From positions 186,001-250,000 of the forward strand of contig NZ_BAABIA010000009.1 in the NCBI RefSeq assembly GCF_039542385.1: DNA of 64,000 bases, read 5' to 3'. The notes below the pieces were generated by a model. That model did no database searches. It worked only from the letters and a program-made list of their open reading frames with translations, and was not told the origin of the DNA. The stretch is from Prosthecobacter algae. GTDB lineage: Bacteria > Verrucomicrobiota > Verrucomicrobiia > Verrucomicrobiales > Verrucomicrobiaceae. Position numbers and translations under genes: made by a program. This document shows positions 46,756 through 55,114 of the stretch, one piece after another (the first letter of the stretch is position 1; each line of letters begins with the position of its first letter).

Positions 46756-48087
46756 ATGACACCTCCAAACCGCCCCATTGAGTCGCCGCTGAACCGTCGT
46801 GACTTCGTGACCTCGGCTCTGGCTTTCGGGGCGGGAACGGCCTTTTCAGCCACAGGCGAAAGCCAGAAAGAGGTGCCGCTGCTAGGCCCCATCGTCGGGC
46901 ACACCGAAGAGAACAGCAGCATCCTTTGGATGCGTGCCCAAGTGGCCGGAGAGTATGTGCTGGAAGTCACCCCAGAGGCAGGAGGCGAAGCCACACGCGT
47001 CAAAGCCCAGGCCAAGGCCGAAAACGATCTCTGTCTGCACTGGCAGGTCGCTGGCCTGGAGGCAGGCACCCGCTATCGTTATCGTGTACTGGCAGGAGGG
47101 AAACCCCTCGCAGCAGCCGACGCCCAAGTTTTTGCCACCGCTCCCGCAGCCTCCACTCCCACCAAAGTTCGCTTGGCCATCAGCTCCTGTGCCAAAGAAG
47201 ATGCTGGCAGCCGCGCCGTGTGGAAACGCATGGCGGAAGAAAAGGTGGATGCCGTCGTGCTCATCGGGGACACGCCCTACATCGACAGTACCGATCTGGC
47301 CGTGCAGACCCGGCGGCATCAGGAGTTTGCCGCCGTGCCGGAGTATCAGGAACTGCTGCGCAACCGCCCCTGCTGGTGGACCTGGGATGATCATGACTTT
47401 GCCGGAAATGACAGCTCAGGCCTGGCCGTGGGGAAGGAAAACAGCCGGCTGGCCTTTACTCGTTACCGTCCGCAAGCCTCCTTTGGCGATGGCCAGGAAG
47501 GCATCTATACCAGCTTCCGATATGGCCCCGTGGAGGTCTTCATGATCGATGCGCGCTGGTTCACCATGACCGCCGTGTCTTACGCTAGTCCCACGAAGCC
47601 CACTTTGTTAGGCCTGGCCCAGTGGCAGTGGCTCCAGAAAAAACTTCTGGCCTCCACCGCCACCTTCAAGCTGCTGGCCTGTGGCATGATCTGGGATGAC
47701 AAGGAGAACAAGGAGCTGGATGACTGGGGCAGCTACATGCACGAACGCAAGGCGCTGGAGAAGTTCATCGGCGACCACAAGATCCCAGGCGTGATCTACA
47801 TCGGCGGGGACATCCATGCCAGCCGCGTGCTGAAGTATCCCACCCAAAAAACCGTGGGCTATGACCTCATGCAGTTCATCGCCTCCCCCATCCACAGCAG
47901 CACCATCGCCTTACTGAATGTGTACCACCCGGACCTCGTTCGCAGCGCCGTGGAACCCCACGTGTTTCTCATCATGGACATTGACTCCACCGTGACACCC
48001 GCCCGCCTGAGCGCCGAGCTGGTAAACAAGGATGGAGAACGCGTCTTTACCTACACCCTGAACCTTTCCGACCTCACCCCAGCCTAA
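46756..48087 (+). CDS. Tat-exported PhoD-like phosphoesterase
   Basis: A 443-residue protein with a Tat signal (NRRDFVTSALAFGAGTAFSA). It follows the PhoD plan: an N-terminal beta domain (LGPIVGHTEENSSILWMRAQ) and a metallophosphatase core with VRLAISSCAKED, VVLIGDTPYIDST, CWWTWDDHDFAGN and VIYIGGDIHASRVL carrying the Asp/Asn/His metal ligands. Its extracytoplasmic position upstream of phnA suggests that it cleaves phosphonate mono- or diesters outside the membrane, or simply releases phosphate. It is the first gene of the five-gene operon, preceded by the 22-bp palindrome. Confidence 0.88.
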   Translation: MTPPNRPIESPLNRRDFVTSALAFGAGTAFSATGESQKEVPLLGPIVGHTEENSSILWMRAQVAGEYVLEVTPEAGGEATRVKAQAKAENDLCLHWQVAGLEAGTRYRYRVLAGGKPLAAADAQVFATAPAASTPTKVRLAISSCAKEDAGSRAVWKRMAEEKVDAVVLIGDTPYIDSTDLAVQTRRHQEFAAVPEYQELLRNRPCWWTWDDHDFAGNDSSGLAVGKENSRLAFTRYRPQASFGDGQEGIYTSFRYGPVEVFMIDARWFTMTAVSYASPTKPTLLGLAQWQWLQKKLLASTATFKLLACGMIWDDKENKELDDWGSYMHERKALEKFIGDHKIPGVIYIGGDIHASRVLKYPTQKTVGYDLMQFIASPIHSSTIALLNVYHPDLVRSAVEPHVFLIMDIDSTVTPARLSAELVNKDGERVFTYTLNLSDLTPA

Positions 48088-48093
48088 CCACTT

Positions 48094-49341
48094 ATGCCAA
48101 ACGCCGTCTCTTTCTCCGTCAACGGGCGCACCTACACTCCGCCTGCACGCCCCATCGCCGTCATCTGCCTGGATGGCTCTGCCGATGAATACCTGGATGT
48201 CGCCCTGGCCCAAGGCCGCATGCCCCATCTTGCTCAATTGAGCCTCCAAGGCTGGCGCGGTTTTGCCCGGGCCGCCATGCCCACCTTCACCAACGTCAAC
48301 AACTCCAGCATCGTCACGGGCGTGCCACCCAGCGTGCATGGCATCGGCGGCAATTTCTTTTACGACACCACCACCGGCCAGGAAGTGATGATGAACTCCG
48401 CCCAGTATCTGCGTGCGGAGACGATCTTCCGCCACGCTCAATTGGCTGGCCGGAAGGTGGCCGTGGTCACCGCAAAAGAAAAGCTGCGGGACATCTTTGC
48501 TTCGGGCCTCATCTCAGAAGGCGGCATCGCCTTCTCCACGGAGAAAGCACGCTCCGCCGTGATGGAGACGCACGGCATCGCGGATGTGGAGGCCTTGTGC
48601 GGTCCTCAGCCGGAGATTTATAGCGGTGAGGCCAGTGTCTATGTCCTGCGCGCCGGGGCAGCGCTGCTGGCCGCTGGGCGGGCCGATTTCCTGTATCTTT
48701 CGACCACCGACTACATGCAGCACAAGCACACCCCACAGGAACCGGAGGTGGTAGATTTTTACGCGGCGATTGATGCGGAAATCGGCAAGCTGCTGGCCCT
48801 GGGAGCCATTGTGGGCGTGACCGCGGATCACGGCATGAATGACAAACAGACCGCCGAGGGAACCCCCAATATCATCTACCTGGAAACCGAACTGGAAGCC
48901 GCTTTTGGAACAGGCTTCCGCGTCATCCTGCCGATCACGGACCCTTACGTGGTGCATCACGGCGCCCTCGGTTCCTTTGCCCAAGTCCACGTGCCGGAGA
49001 GGGCCGACATCCCTGCCATCCAGCGCTGGCTGGCACTGCGAAAGGGCATCTCCGAATGCCATGACCGCAGCACGGCGGCACGCCTGATGGAACTGCCCGA
49101 AGACCGCATGGGAGATCTCGTGGTGGCCAGCGGTCGGGATGTGGTGCTGGGCCGTTCTCCTGACTGGCATGATTTGAAGGCCATCGAAGGCGGCCTGCGC
49201 AGCCATGGCGGGCGCTATGAAGAGATGGTGCCGCTGCTTTTCAGCGAGCCTCTGAATGCCGCCTATGCCAGCCGAGCCAGAGCGGATGTGCGGAACTTCG
49301 ACATCTTCGAAATCACCTGCAACGGCACTCACGCAGCATGA
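48094..49341 (+). CDS. phnA: Phosphonoacetate hydrolase
   Basis: A 415-residue alkaline phosphatase-superfamily enzyme that hydrolyses the C-P bond of phosphonoacetate to acetate and phosphate. Metal ligands and nucleophile can be placed: Asp27 (AVICLDGSADEY), nucleophile Thr66 (MPTFTNVNN), Asp206 and His210 (STTDYMQHKHTP), Asp245 and His246 (TADHGMND), and a later His in RSHGGRYEEMVPL, matching the spacing of PhnA. It starts 6 bp after the PhoD-like gene and overlaps the MFS gene by ATGA. It should be read as the last chemical step in the operon. Confidence 0.94.
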   Translation: MPNAVSFSVNGRTYTPPARPIAVICLDGSADEYLDVALAQGRMPHLAQLSLQGWRGFARAAMPTFTNVNNSSIVTGVPPSVHGIGGNFFYDTTTGQEVMMNSAQYLRAETIFRHAQLAGRKVAVVTAKEKLRDIFASGLISEGGIAFSTEKARSAVMETHGIADVEALCGPQPEIYSGEASVYVLRAGAALLAAGRADFLYLSTTDYMQHKHTPQEPEVVDFYAAIDAEIGKLLALGAIVGVTADHGMNDKQTAEGTPNIIYLETELEAAFGTGFRVILPITDPYVVHHGALGSFAQVHVPERADIPAIQRWLALRKGISECHDRSTAARLMELPEDRMGDLVVASGRDVVLGRSPDWHDLKAIEGGLRSHGGRYEEMVPLLFSEPLNAAYASRARADVRNFDIFEITCNGTHAA

Positions 49342-50615
49342 GCCTCACGCCCCACAGCGATCCCAGCTTCAAGCATGCCCAGTGGCGGGTGCTGGGCGCT
49401 GTGATGTTCTGCTACCTGTTTTACTACACAGGACGGCAGACCTTTGGGTTTGCCATTCCCGGCATCCAAAAGGAACTCGGCCTGAGCAAGGAAACGCTGG
49501 GCTGGATCAGTGCCGCCATGCTGTGGAGCTATGCCCTGGGGCAGGCCATCAATGGCAATCTCGGAGACCGCTTTGGCGGTCGGCGGATGATGGCCCTGGG
49601 TGCAGGGGCTTCGTTTCTGCTGAACTGGCTGACGAGCTTTGGACTCGGCTTTAAAAGCCTGGCCACAGCCTGGGGGCTCAACGGACTGGCCCAGAGCATG
49701 GGCTTTGCACCCGGCAGCCGCCTGCTCTCGAACTGGTTCGGCGCGCATGAGCGAGGCAAGGCCTTTGGTTTTTATGTGCTCGCCGCCGGCCTTTCCTCCG
49801 TGCTCTCCTTCGTCACATCTTTAGTTATTCTCGATGTACTGAAGCTGGACTGGCGCTGGATCTTTCGCCTGCCCGTCATCCTGATGCTCATCGGCGGGCT
49901 GGCTGTCTGGATCTTTGCCCGCGACCGGCCTTCACGCGCAGGCTTTGCCGACTTCGAGGATGATGCCGGAACCCCGGATGCCCAGACACCCGCCACCCAG
50001 GAAACCTCCTGGCAGCGTTACGCCAGCGCCTTGACGAATGGACGTCTGCTGCTGGCAGGGCTGGCCATCGGCTTTCAGAACACCGTGCGTTATGGTCTGC
50101 TCATCTGGGTGCCGGTTCACTTTCTCGGAGAGGACTTTAAAAGCGGCCCGGCGGGCAAATGGATCAGCGTGGCCCTGCCCCTGGGCATGGCACTCGGGGC
50201 CGTGGCCAGCGGCTGGATCTCGGACCGATTTTGCCAGTCGCGCAGGTCTGGGGTTATCGCCTCTTTCATGGTACTGGCCTCCATTTCTGCCGCTGCCATG
50301 TATGTGCTTCCACGTGGTCATGCACTGGGACTCCCGCTGCTGTTTTTATGCGGCTTCTTCGCCTATGGCCCCCAGTCCGCCTTTTGGGCCTTGGCACCTG
50401 ATTTGTTAGGCCGGGCACGCGCTGGCACAGCCGTGGGCATCATGAACTGCTTTGCTTATGCCATGGCTGGCCTGGGCGAGCCGCTGGTGGGCTGGTGTGT
50501 GCAGCACAATCCCTGGTCCGCCACACCGGGCGTGGAAAACACCGCCCTCGTCTTTCCCATCGTCGCCGTCTTCGCCCTGTGCAGCGCCTTTTTAGCCCTC
50601 TTCATCCGCCGATGA
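49338..50615 (+). CDS. MFS transporter, OPA (GlpT/UhpT-like) type
   Basis: A 425-residue, about 12-helix MFS permease. The N-terminal WRVLGAVMFCYLFYYTGRQT, and motif-A-like GNLGDRFGGRRMMALG and the repeated-half pattern match the organophosphate/phosphoglycerate (OPA) branch. Such permeases import phosphonates or phosphate esters, so it is the likely uptake system of this operon. It overlaps phnA and the alcohol dehydrogenase gene by 4 bp each, as expected of translational coupling. Confidence 0.88.
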   Translation: MSLTPHSDPSFKHAQWRVLGAVMFCYLFYYTGRQTFGFAIPGIQKELGLSKETLGWISAAMLWSYALGQAINGNLGDRFGGRRMMALGAGASFLLNWLTSFGLGFKSLATAWGLNGLAQSMGFAPGSRLLSNWFGAHERGKAFGFYVLAAGLSSVLSFVTSLVILDVLKLDWRWIFRLPVILMLIGGLAVWIFARDRPSRAGFADFEDDAGTPDAQTPATQETSWQRYASALTNGRLLLAGLAIGFQNTVRYGLLIWVPVHFLGEDFKSGPAGKWISVALPLGMALGAVASGWISDRFCQSRRSGVIASFMVLASISAAAMYVLPRGHALGLPLLFLCGFFAYGPQSAFWALAPDLLGRARAGTAVGIMNCFAYAMAGLGEPLVGWCVQHNPWSATPGVENTALVFPIVAVFALCSAFLALFIRR

Positions 50616-51670
50616 ATCACGCCCGCATCCAGCTTTTTCAAGGCCCCGGCCTGCCCTTCGAATCCCGCACTATCCCACTGCCGGACACACTGAATCCTGG
50701 AGAAATCCTGGTGGAAATCAGCCTAGCCACCGTCTGCGGTTCCGACCTCCATACCGTCTCCGGTCGTCGAGGTGCACCGACTCCCTGCGTCCTGGGGCAC
50801 GAAGCCATTGGCCGCGTCGTGGCCAGTGAACGGGCTGGTTTCAGCGAAGGTCAGCGCGTCACCTGGACCCTGGCCGACAGTTGTGGAAAATGCCCCGCCT
50901 GCACCCAATGGGGGTTGCCACAAAAATGTACCCACCTCTTTAAGTATGGGCATGCAGCCCTGGGCGATGGATCCGGCCTCAATGGCTGTTATGCCAGCCA
51001 CATTATCCTGCGGGCTGGCACCTTCGTTCTGCCCGTGCCTGACAGCCTGCTGGATACCCTGGTGGCCCCGGCGAATTGTGCGCTGGCAACGATTGTGAAT
51101 GCTCTCGAAGAGCCCTTGAAAGATCCTTCCATTCTCCGCACAGCCCTCGTTCAAGGCGGTGGCCTGCTGGGTCTTTATGCCTGTGCCTGGCTGCGTTATC
51201 GCGGTGTCGAGCGAGTCTTCTGCACAGACCTTTCGGAAGAGCGGCTCGCCCTGGTGCCTGAGTTTGGCGGCATCGCCATACCGGCCAATGAGAGCATGAA
51301 AAAACGCATCCTCGAAGAATCAGGCGGTGGGGTGGACTTGGCCCTGGAGGTCGCCGGTTCTGCCGCTGTGATCCCAGACGGGATCGCCTTGCTCCGCCCA
51401 GGTGGCACCTATGTGTGGGCTGGCATGGTGCATCCGCAAACAGCGCTGAACCTGACCGGAGAAGCCGTGCTGAGAAAGTGCCTCACCATTCGGGGCGTGC
51501 ACAACTATGCGCCACGTCACCTGACCACCGGCCTGGAATTCCTCGCCGCTCAGCAAGATCGCCTGCCGTTTGAAAAACTAGTGAGTCCGGCCCTGCCGCT
51601 TGCTGCCCTGGACGAAGCCCTCACCCTCACGGAAACGCGCCGCTGGCTGCGCGTCTCCATCGCCCCTTAA
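50612..51670 (+). CDS. Zinc alcohol dehydrogenase (TIGR03366-like, phosphonate-associated)
   Basis: A 352-residue zinc MDR dehydrogenase. Catalytic zinc ligands are in TVCGSDLHTVSG and CVLGHEAIGRV; the structural zinc cysteines are in SCGKCPACTQWGLPQKC; the Rossmann fold begins TALVQGGGLLGLYACAWLR. The sequence recalls the TIGR03366 family, proposed for phosphonate catabolism. In this operon, which has no phnW, it could oxidise 2-hydroxyethylphosphonate to phosphonoacetaldehyde, the substrate of PhnY downstream. Reaction assignment is inferred. Start 50612, overlapping the MFS stop by 4 bp. Confidence 0.88.
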   Translation: MNHARIQLFQGPGLPFESRTIPLPDTLNPGEILVEISLATVCGSDLHTVSGRRGAPTPCVLGHEAIGRVVASERAGFSEGQRVTWTLADSCGKCPACTQWGLPQKCTHLFKYGHAALGDGSGLNGCYASHIILRAGTFVLPVPDSLLDTLVAPANCALATIVNALEEPLKDPSILRTALVQGGGLLGLYACAWLRYRGVERVFCTDLSEERLALVPEFGGIAIPANESMKKRILEESGGGVDLALEVAGSAAVIPDGIALLRPGGTYVWAGMVHPQTALNLTGEAVLRKCLTIRGVHNYAPRHLTTGLEFLAAQQDRLPFEKLVSPALPLAALDEALTLTETRRWLRVSIAP

Positions 51671-51683
51671 AACACTTTTTGTT

Positions 51684-53102
51684 ATGCCACTTGATCTCCC
51701 CAGTTACGTCGCCGGCGTCGCCATTGAGAGCGAAGACCGTCTCGAAGTCTTCAACCCCTGGAACAACGCACTGGTGGGCCGTGTCGCCCGCATCACCCCG
51801 GCCCAGCTTGAAGAAGCCATCCAAACCAGCCTGCAAGCAGGCACGGCACTCACGCGCTATCAGCGCAGCGTCATCCTGCAGCAAACCGCCAGCGCCTTGC
51901 AGGAGCGGAGTGAAGAATTTGCCCAGCTCATCACCGCCGAATCTGGCTTGTGCCTGCGTGAGACGCGTTATGAGGTGGGCCGCGCCTGCGATGTCTTCCG
52001 CTTTGCGGCCATGGAGGCACTCCGAGATGATGGAGAGATCTTCTCCTGCGACATTGCTCCGGGCGGCAAAGCTCGGAAGATTTTCACCACGCGCGAACCC
52101 TTGCGCCTCATTGCCGCGATCACCCCCTTCAATCACCCGCTCAATCAAGTGGCGCACAAACTGGCCCCGGCCATCGCCGCAGGGGCTCCGATGATCCTGA
52201 AACCTTCGGAGAAAACACCCCTCACTGCCGTGCGTCTGGCGGAGGTTCTGTATGCCAGCGGACTGCCCGGCTGGATGCTCAGCGTGATTCATGGCGATTT
52301 GGAGAGCATCACCCGCCCCATGATCCGGGATGAGCGCATTGACCTCGTGACCTTCACAGGCAGCGCCGCCGTGGGGAAGGACATCGCCGCCACGGCAGGT
52401 TATAAAAAACTATGCCTGGAACTGGGAGGCCACTCCCCCATGCTGGTGCTGGAGGATGCCGATCTGGACCTCGCCGCGCTGCTGGCCTGCGAAGGCAGCT
52501 TCCGCAACAGCGGCCAGCGCTGCACCTCCGCCCGCCGCCTGCTGGTGCATCAGGCAGTCCTGACCGAATTCACGGAGCGGTTCGTGGCCAAAGCCGCCGA
52601 GTATGTGTGCGGAAACCCCGCCGATGAGGCCACCCGGGTGGGCACGGTGATTGATGAGCGCTCGGCCATGAATCTGGAAAAAGCGGTACAGGAGGCGCTG
52701 GCCTCGGGCGCTCAGCTTTTGGCCGGAGGCACGAGAACTGGAGCCCTTTTTCAGCCCACCATTCTGGCCAATGTCTCACGGACCTCCTACATCGCCCAAA
52801 ACGAGTGCTTTGGTCCCATCGCCCCGATTTTCCCGGTGAGCGACCTGGAGGATGCGCTGACTCTGGCCAATGCCACGCCCTATGGCCTCAGCTCCTCGGT
52901 CGTCACCCGCAGCCTGGAATCCGCCCTCACCGCCGTGAAACGCATCCGCGCTGGCACGGTGAACATCAATGAAATCCCGGGCTACCGGCTGGAGCTCTCC
53001 CCCTTTGGCGGAGTGAAGGACAGCGGCCTGGGCATCAAGGAGGGGGTCGTGGAAGCCATCAAGTTCATGTCCACCGTGAAGACCTTTTCCCTACCCTGGT
53101 AA
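51684..53102 (+). CDS. phnY: Phosphonoacetaldehyde dehydrogenase-like ALDH
   Basis: A 472-residue aldehyde dehydrogenase. The catalytic Cys is in NSGQRCTSARRLLVHQAV and the general base Glu in LELGGHSPMLVLED; the NAD-binding segment includes ITPFNHPLNQVAHKLAPAIA, followed by ILKPSEKTPLTAV. The position immediately after an alcohol dehydrogenase and together with phnA makes PhnY (phosphonoacetaldehyde to phosphonoacetate) the best call, although the ALDH fold alone could suit other aldehydes. It starts 13 bp after the dehydrogenase stop. ptsI follows 63 bp later, and is probably a separate unit. Confidence 0.88.
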   Translation: MPLDLPSYVAGVAIESEDRLEVFNPWNNALVGRVARITPAQLEEAIQTSLQAGTALTRYQRSVILQQTASALQERSEEFAQLITAESGLCLRETRYEVGRACDVFRFAAMEALRDDGEIFSCDIAPGGKARKIFTTREPLRLIAAITPFNHPLNQVAHKLAPAIAAGAPMILKPSEKTPLTAVRLAEVLYASGLPGWMLSVIHGDLESITRPMIRDERIDLVTFTGSAAVGKDIAATAGYKKLCLELGGHSPMLVLEDADLDLAALLACEGSFRNSGQRCTSARRLLVHQAVLTEFTERFVAKAAEYVCGNPADEATRVGTVIDERSAMNLEKAVQEALASGAQLLAGGTRTGALFQPTILANVSRTSYIAQNECFGPIAPIFPVSDLEDALTLANATPYGLSSSVVTRSLESALTAVKRIRAGTVNINEIPGYRLELSPFGGVKDSGLGIKEGVVEAIKFMSTVKTFSLPW

Positions 53103-53165
53103 GAGTTTCACGGTGACTGGTTTCTCATTTGCGAAAACCTCCAGTCCCCGCCAATCTGGGGGCCG

Positions 53166-54926
53166 ATGACTCAGGAAGTGCTTACACAGGAGAGAACTTG
53201 GCAGGGAACCGCAGTTTCCTCCGGTGTCGCCCATGCCGTGGTGCATGTGCTGAGAGAAGACTTCGATGAGCCGGATGCCGACCCAATCACCGCTGAGGAA
53301 GTGGAGGCCGAACTCGCCCGCTGGCACACCGCCATGGATGCCACCCATCGCGAGATCGAGCAATTGAAGGAGATGGTCTCCACCGAGGAACGCAGCGCCG
53401 AGGCGGACATCTTTGACACCCACCTCCTGATCCTGGAGGACATGTCCATCCGCAAGCATGTGGAAAAGACGGTCCGGGAAAAGCTGATCTGCGTGGATGC
53501 GATCTACTACCGCCTCATGTGCAAGCACATGGACGCCCTGCGCGGCTTGGCGGACTCTTACCTGCGCGAGCGCTTTCTCGACATCAAAGACATCACCCAC
53601 CGCGTGATGCGGCATCTGCGCGGCGAGCTGCTGCAGCACCCCATGTTTGATGATCCCGTGATCATCGTCGCCCACGATCTGACACCGTCAGACACCGTGC
53701 AACTGGACCGCAGTAAGGTGCTCGGTTTTGCCATCGAAACCGGCAGTGGCAATTCCCATGCGGCCATCATCGCCCGCTCCCTGGGCCTGCCCGCCGTGGT
53801 GAGGCTGCATGGCATCACGGATGAACTCCACTCCGGCGACCCTGTGCTGCTGGATGGTGATGAAGGCGCCCTGATCCTCAATCCCACCCCGGCCACCCTT
53901 TCCAAATATCGCTCCCGTGAGCAACTGGCAGAAAAGCGCGATGACGCCCTGCATGAGACGCGGCATCAGCCCTCCGTCACGCTCGATGGCATGGCCATCC
54001 AGGTGTGCGCGAATGCGGAATTCGTGGAAGAAATGGGCGACATCCGCGACAGCGGCGCTGCCCATGTGGGTCTGTTTCGCACCGAATTCCTCTACCTGGA
54101 AGATCCCGCAGGCACCGAGGACTGGCTGGCGGACAACTACACCCGCGCCGTCAAAATCATCGCCCCTGGGCAGGTCATCTTCCGCACCCTGGACATCGGC
54201 GGGGACAAGGTGGACGAGCAACTGGCCAGCGAGCAGGAGCCGAACCCCTTTCTCGGTTGGCGGGGCATCCGCGTTTCCCTGGGCCGCCGGGACATGTTCA
54301 AACGCCAGCTCCGCGCTCTGCTGCGGGCAGCCGCCCACGGTCCCATCGGCATCATGTTCCCCATGGTCAGCGACGTGGGAGAGGTGCGGGCCGCCAAGGA
54401 ACTGCTGGCCGAATGCGCCAATGAACTCAGCGCCGAAGGTTACCCACCTCCCCAGCAGGTGGAAATCGGTGCCATGATCGAAATTCCCAGCGCTGCCCTC
54501 ACGGCGGACCTCATCGCCACCGAGGTGGATTTCTTCAGTCTCGGCACCAATGACCTCGTCCAGTACACCCTGGCGGTGGATCGCCTAAATGAACGTGTGG
54601 CAGATCTTTATAGCCCCACCCACCCGGCTGTCTTGCGCCTCATCGCGCTGACGGTGGAGGCCGCCCGGCGGGCAGGCATCCGCGTGTGCATTTGTGGTGA
54701 AATGGCGGCGGATGTGGAAGTGCTGCCGCTTCTCATCGGCCTCGGTTTGGATGAACTCAGCGTCTCCACAGGCCAGATTTCCCGAGTGAAGCATGCCATC
54801 CGCAAGCTGAATGCCTCCGAATGCCGCTCCATCATCGATGCCTGCCGCCACCTCGGCTGCCCCAAGGAAATCCTGGGCCTGAGCCGGACCATGGCCCATG
54901 AGATGTATCCGGATCTGTTTGAGTGA
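53166..54926 (+). CDS. ptsI: Phosphoenolpyruvate-protein phosphotransferase (PTS enzyme I)
   Basis: A 586-residue enzyme I that transfers phosphate from PEP to HPr. The phosphoacceptor His198 lies in ETGSGNSHAAIIARSLGLPA. The HPr-binding helical domain is N-terminal, and the PEP-binding barrel includes LFRTEFLYLEDPAG, FRTLDIGGDKVDEQL, MIEIPSAAL, FSLGTNDLVQYTLAVDR and the active-site Cys in VCICGEMAAD. HPr and other PTS proteins are not in the window, so this is a local orphan. A regulatory PTS is likely in this group. No GAF domain is present, so it is ptsI and not ptsP. Confidence 0.92.
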   Translation: MTQEVLTQERTWQGTAVSSGVAHAVVHVLREDFDEPDADPITAEEVEAELARWHTAMDATHREIEQLKEMVSTEERSAEADIFDTHLLILEDMSIRKHVEKTVREKLICVDAIYYRLMCKHMDALRGLADSYLRERFLDIKDITHRVMRHLRGELLQHPMFDDPVIIVAHDLTPSDTVQLDRSKVLGFAIETGSGNSHAAIIARSLGLPAVVRLHGITDELHSGDPVLLDGDEGALILNPTPATLSKYRSREQLAEKRDDALHETRHQPSVTLDGMAIQVCANAEFVEEMGDIRDSGAAHVGLFRTEFLYLEDPAGTEDWLADNYTRAVKIIAPGQVIFRTLDIGGDKVDEQLASEQEPNPFLGWRGIRVSLGRRDMFKRQLRALLRAAAHGPIGIMFPMVSDVGEVRAAKELLAECANELSAEGYPPPQQVEIGAMIEIPSAALTADLIATEVDFFSLGTNDLVQYTLAVDRLNERVADLYSPTHPAVLRLIALTVEAARRAGIRVCICGEMAADVEVLPLLIGLGLDELSVSTGQISRVKHAIRKLNASECRSIIDACRHLGCPKEILGLSRTMAHEMYPDLFE

Positions 54927-54943
54927 TCCCTTAAAATGAAGAA

Positions 54944-54967
54944 GCGCAGGCTGTTTCCAGCCTACGC
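54944..54967. terminator. Hairpin after ptsI (possible terminator)
   Basis: GCGCAGGCTG (54944-54953), a TTTC loop and CAGCCTACGC (54958-54967) pair with one mismatch. There is no clear T-run, so this may be a weak terminator or RNA stabiliser between ptsI and the Mrp gene (55115). Confidence 0.35.
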
Positions 54968-55114
54968 CTCTTACTTGGGAGTTTTTGGTTGTCTCACTGA
55001 TAATAACGTCACCAAGACGATTTTTGGATGTCCCAATCTGTCTCTCGAGGTCAGAAGGAAACCTGCTTGAGTTTTGTCCCGCCGCCGTTAGCGAAGCGTA
55101 TCCCAACCCCCGAT

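Noticed and set aside
53166-54926. ptsI as part of the phosphonate operon
   Set aside because: It is 63 bp downstream and belongs to another system; no functional link beyond proximity.
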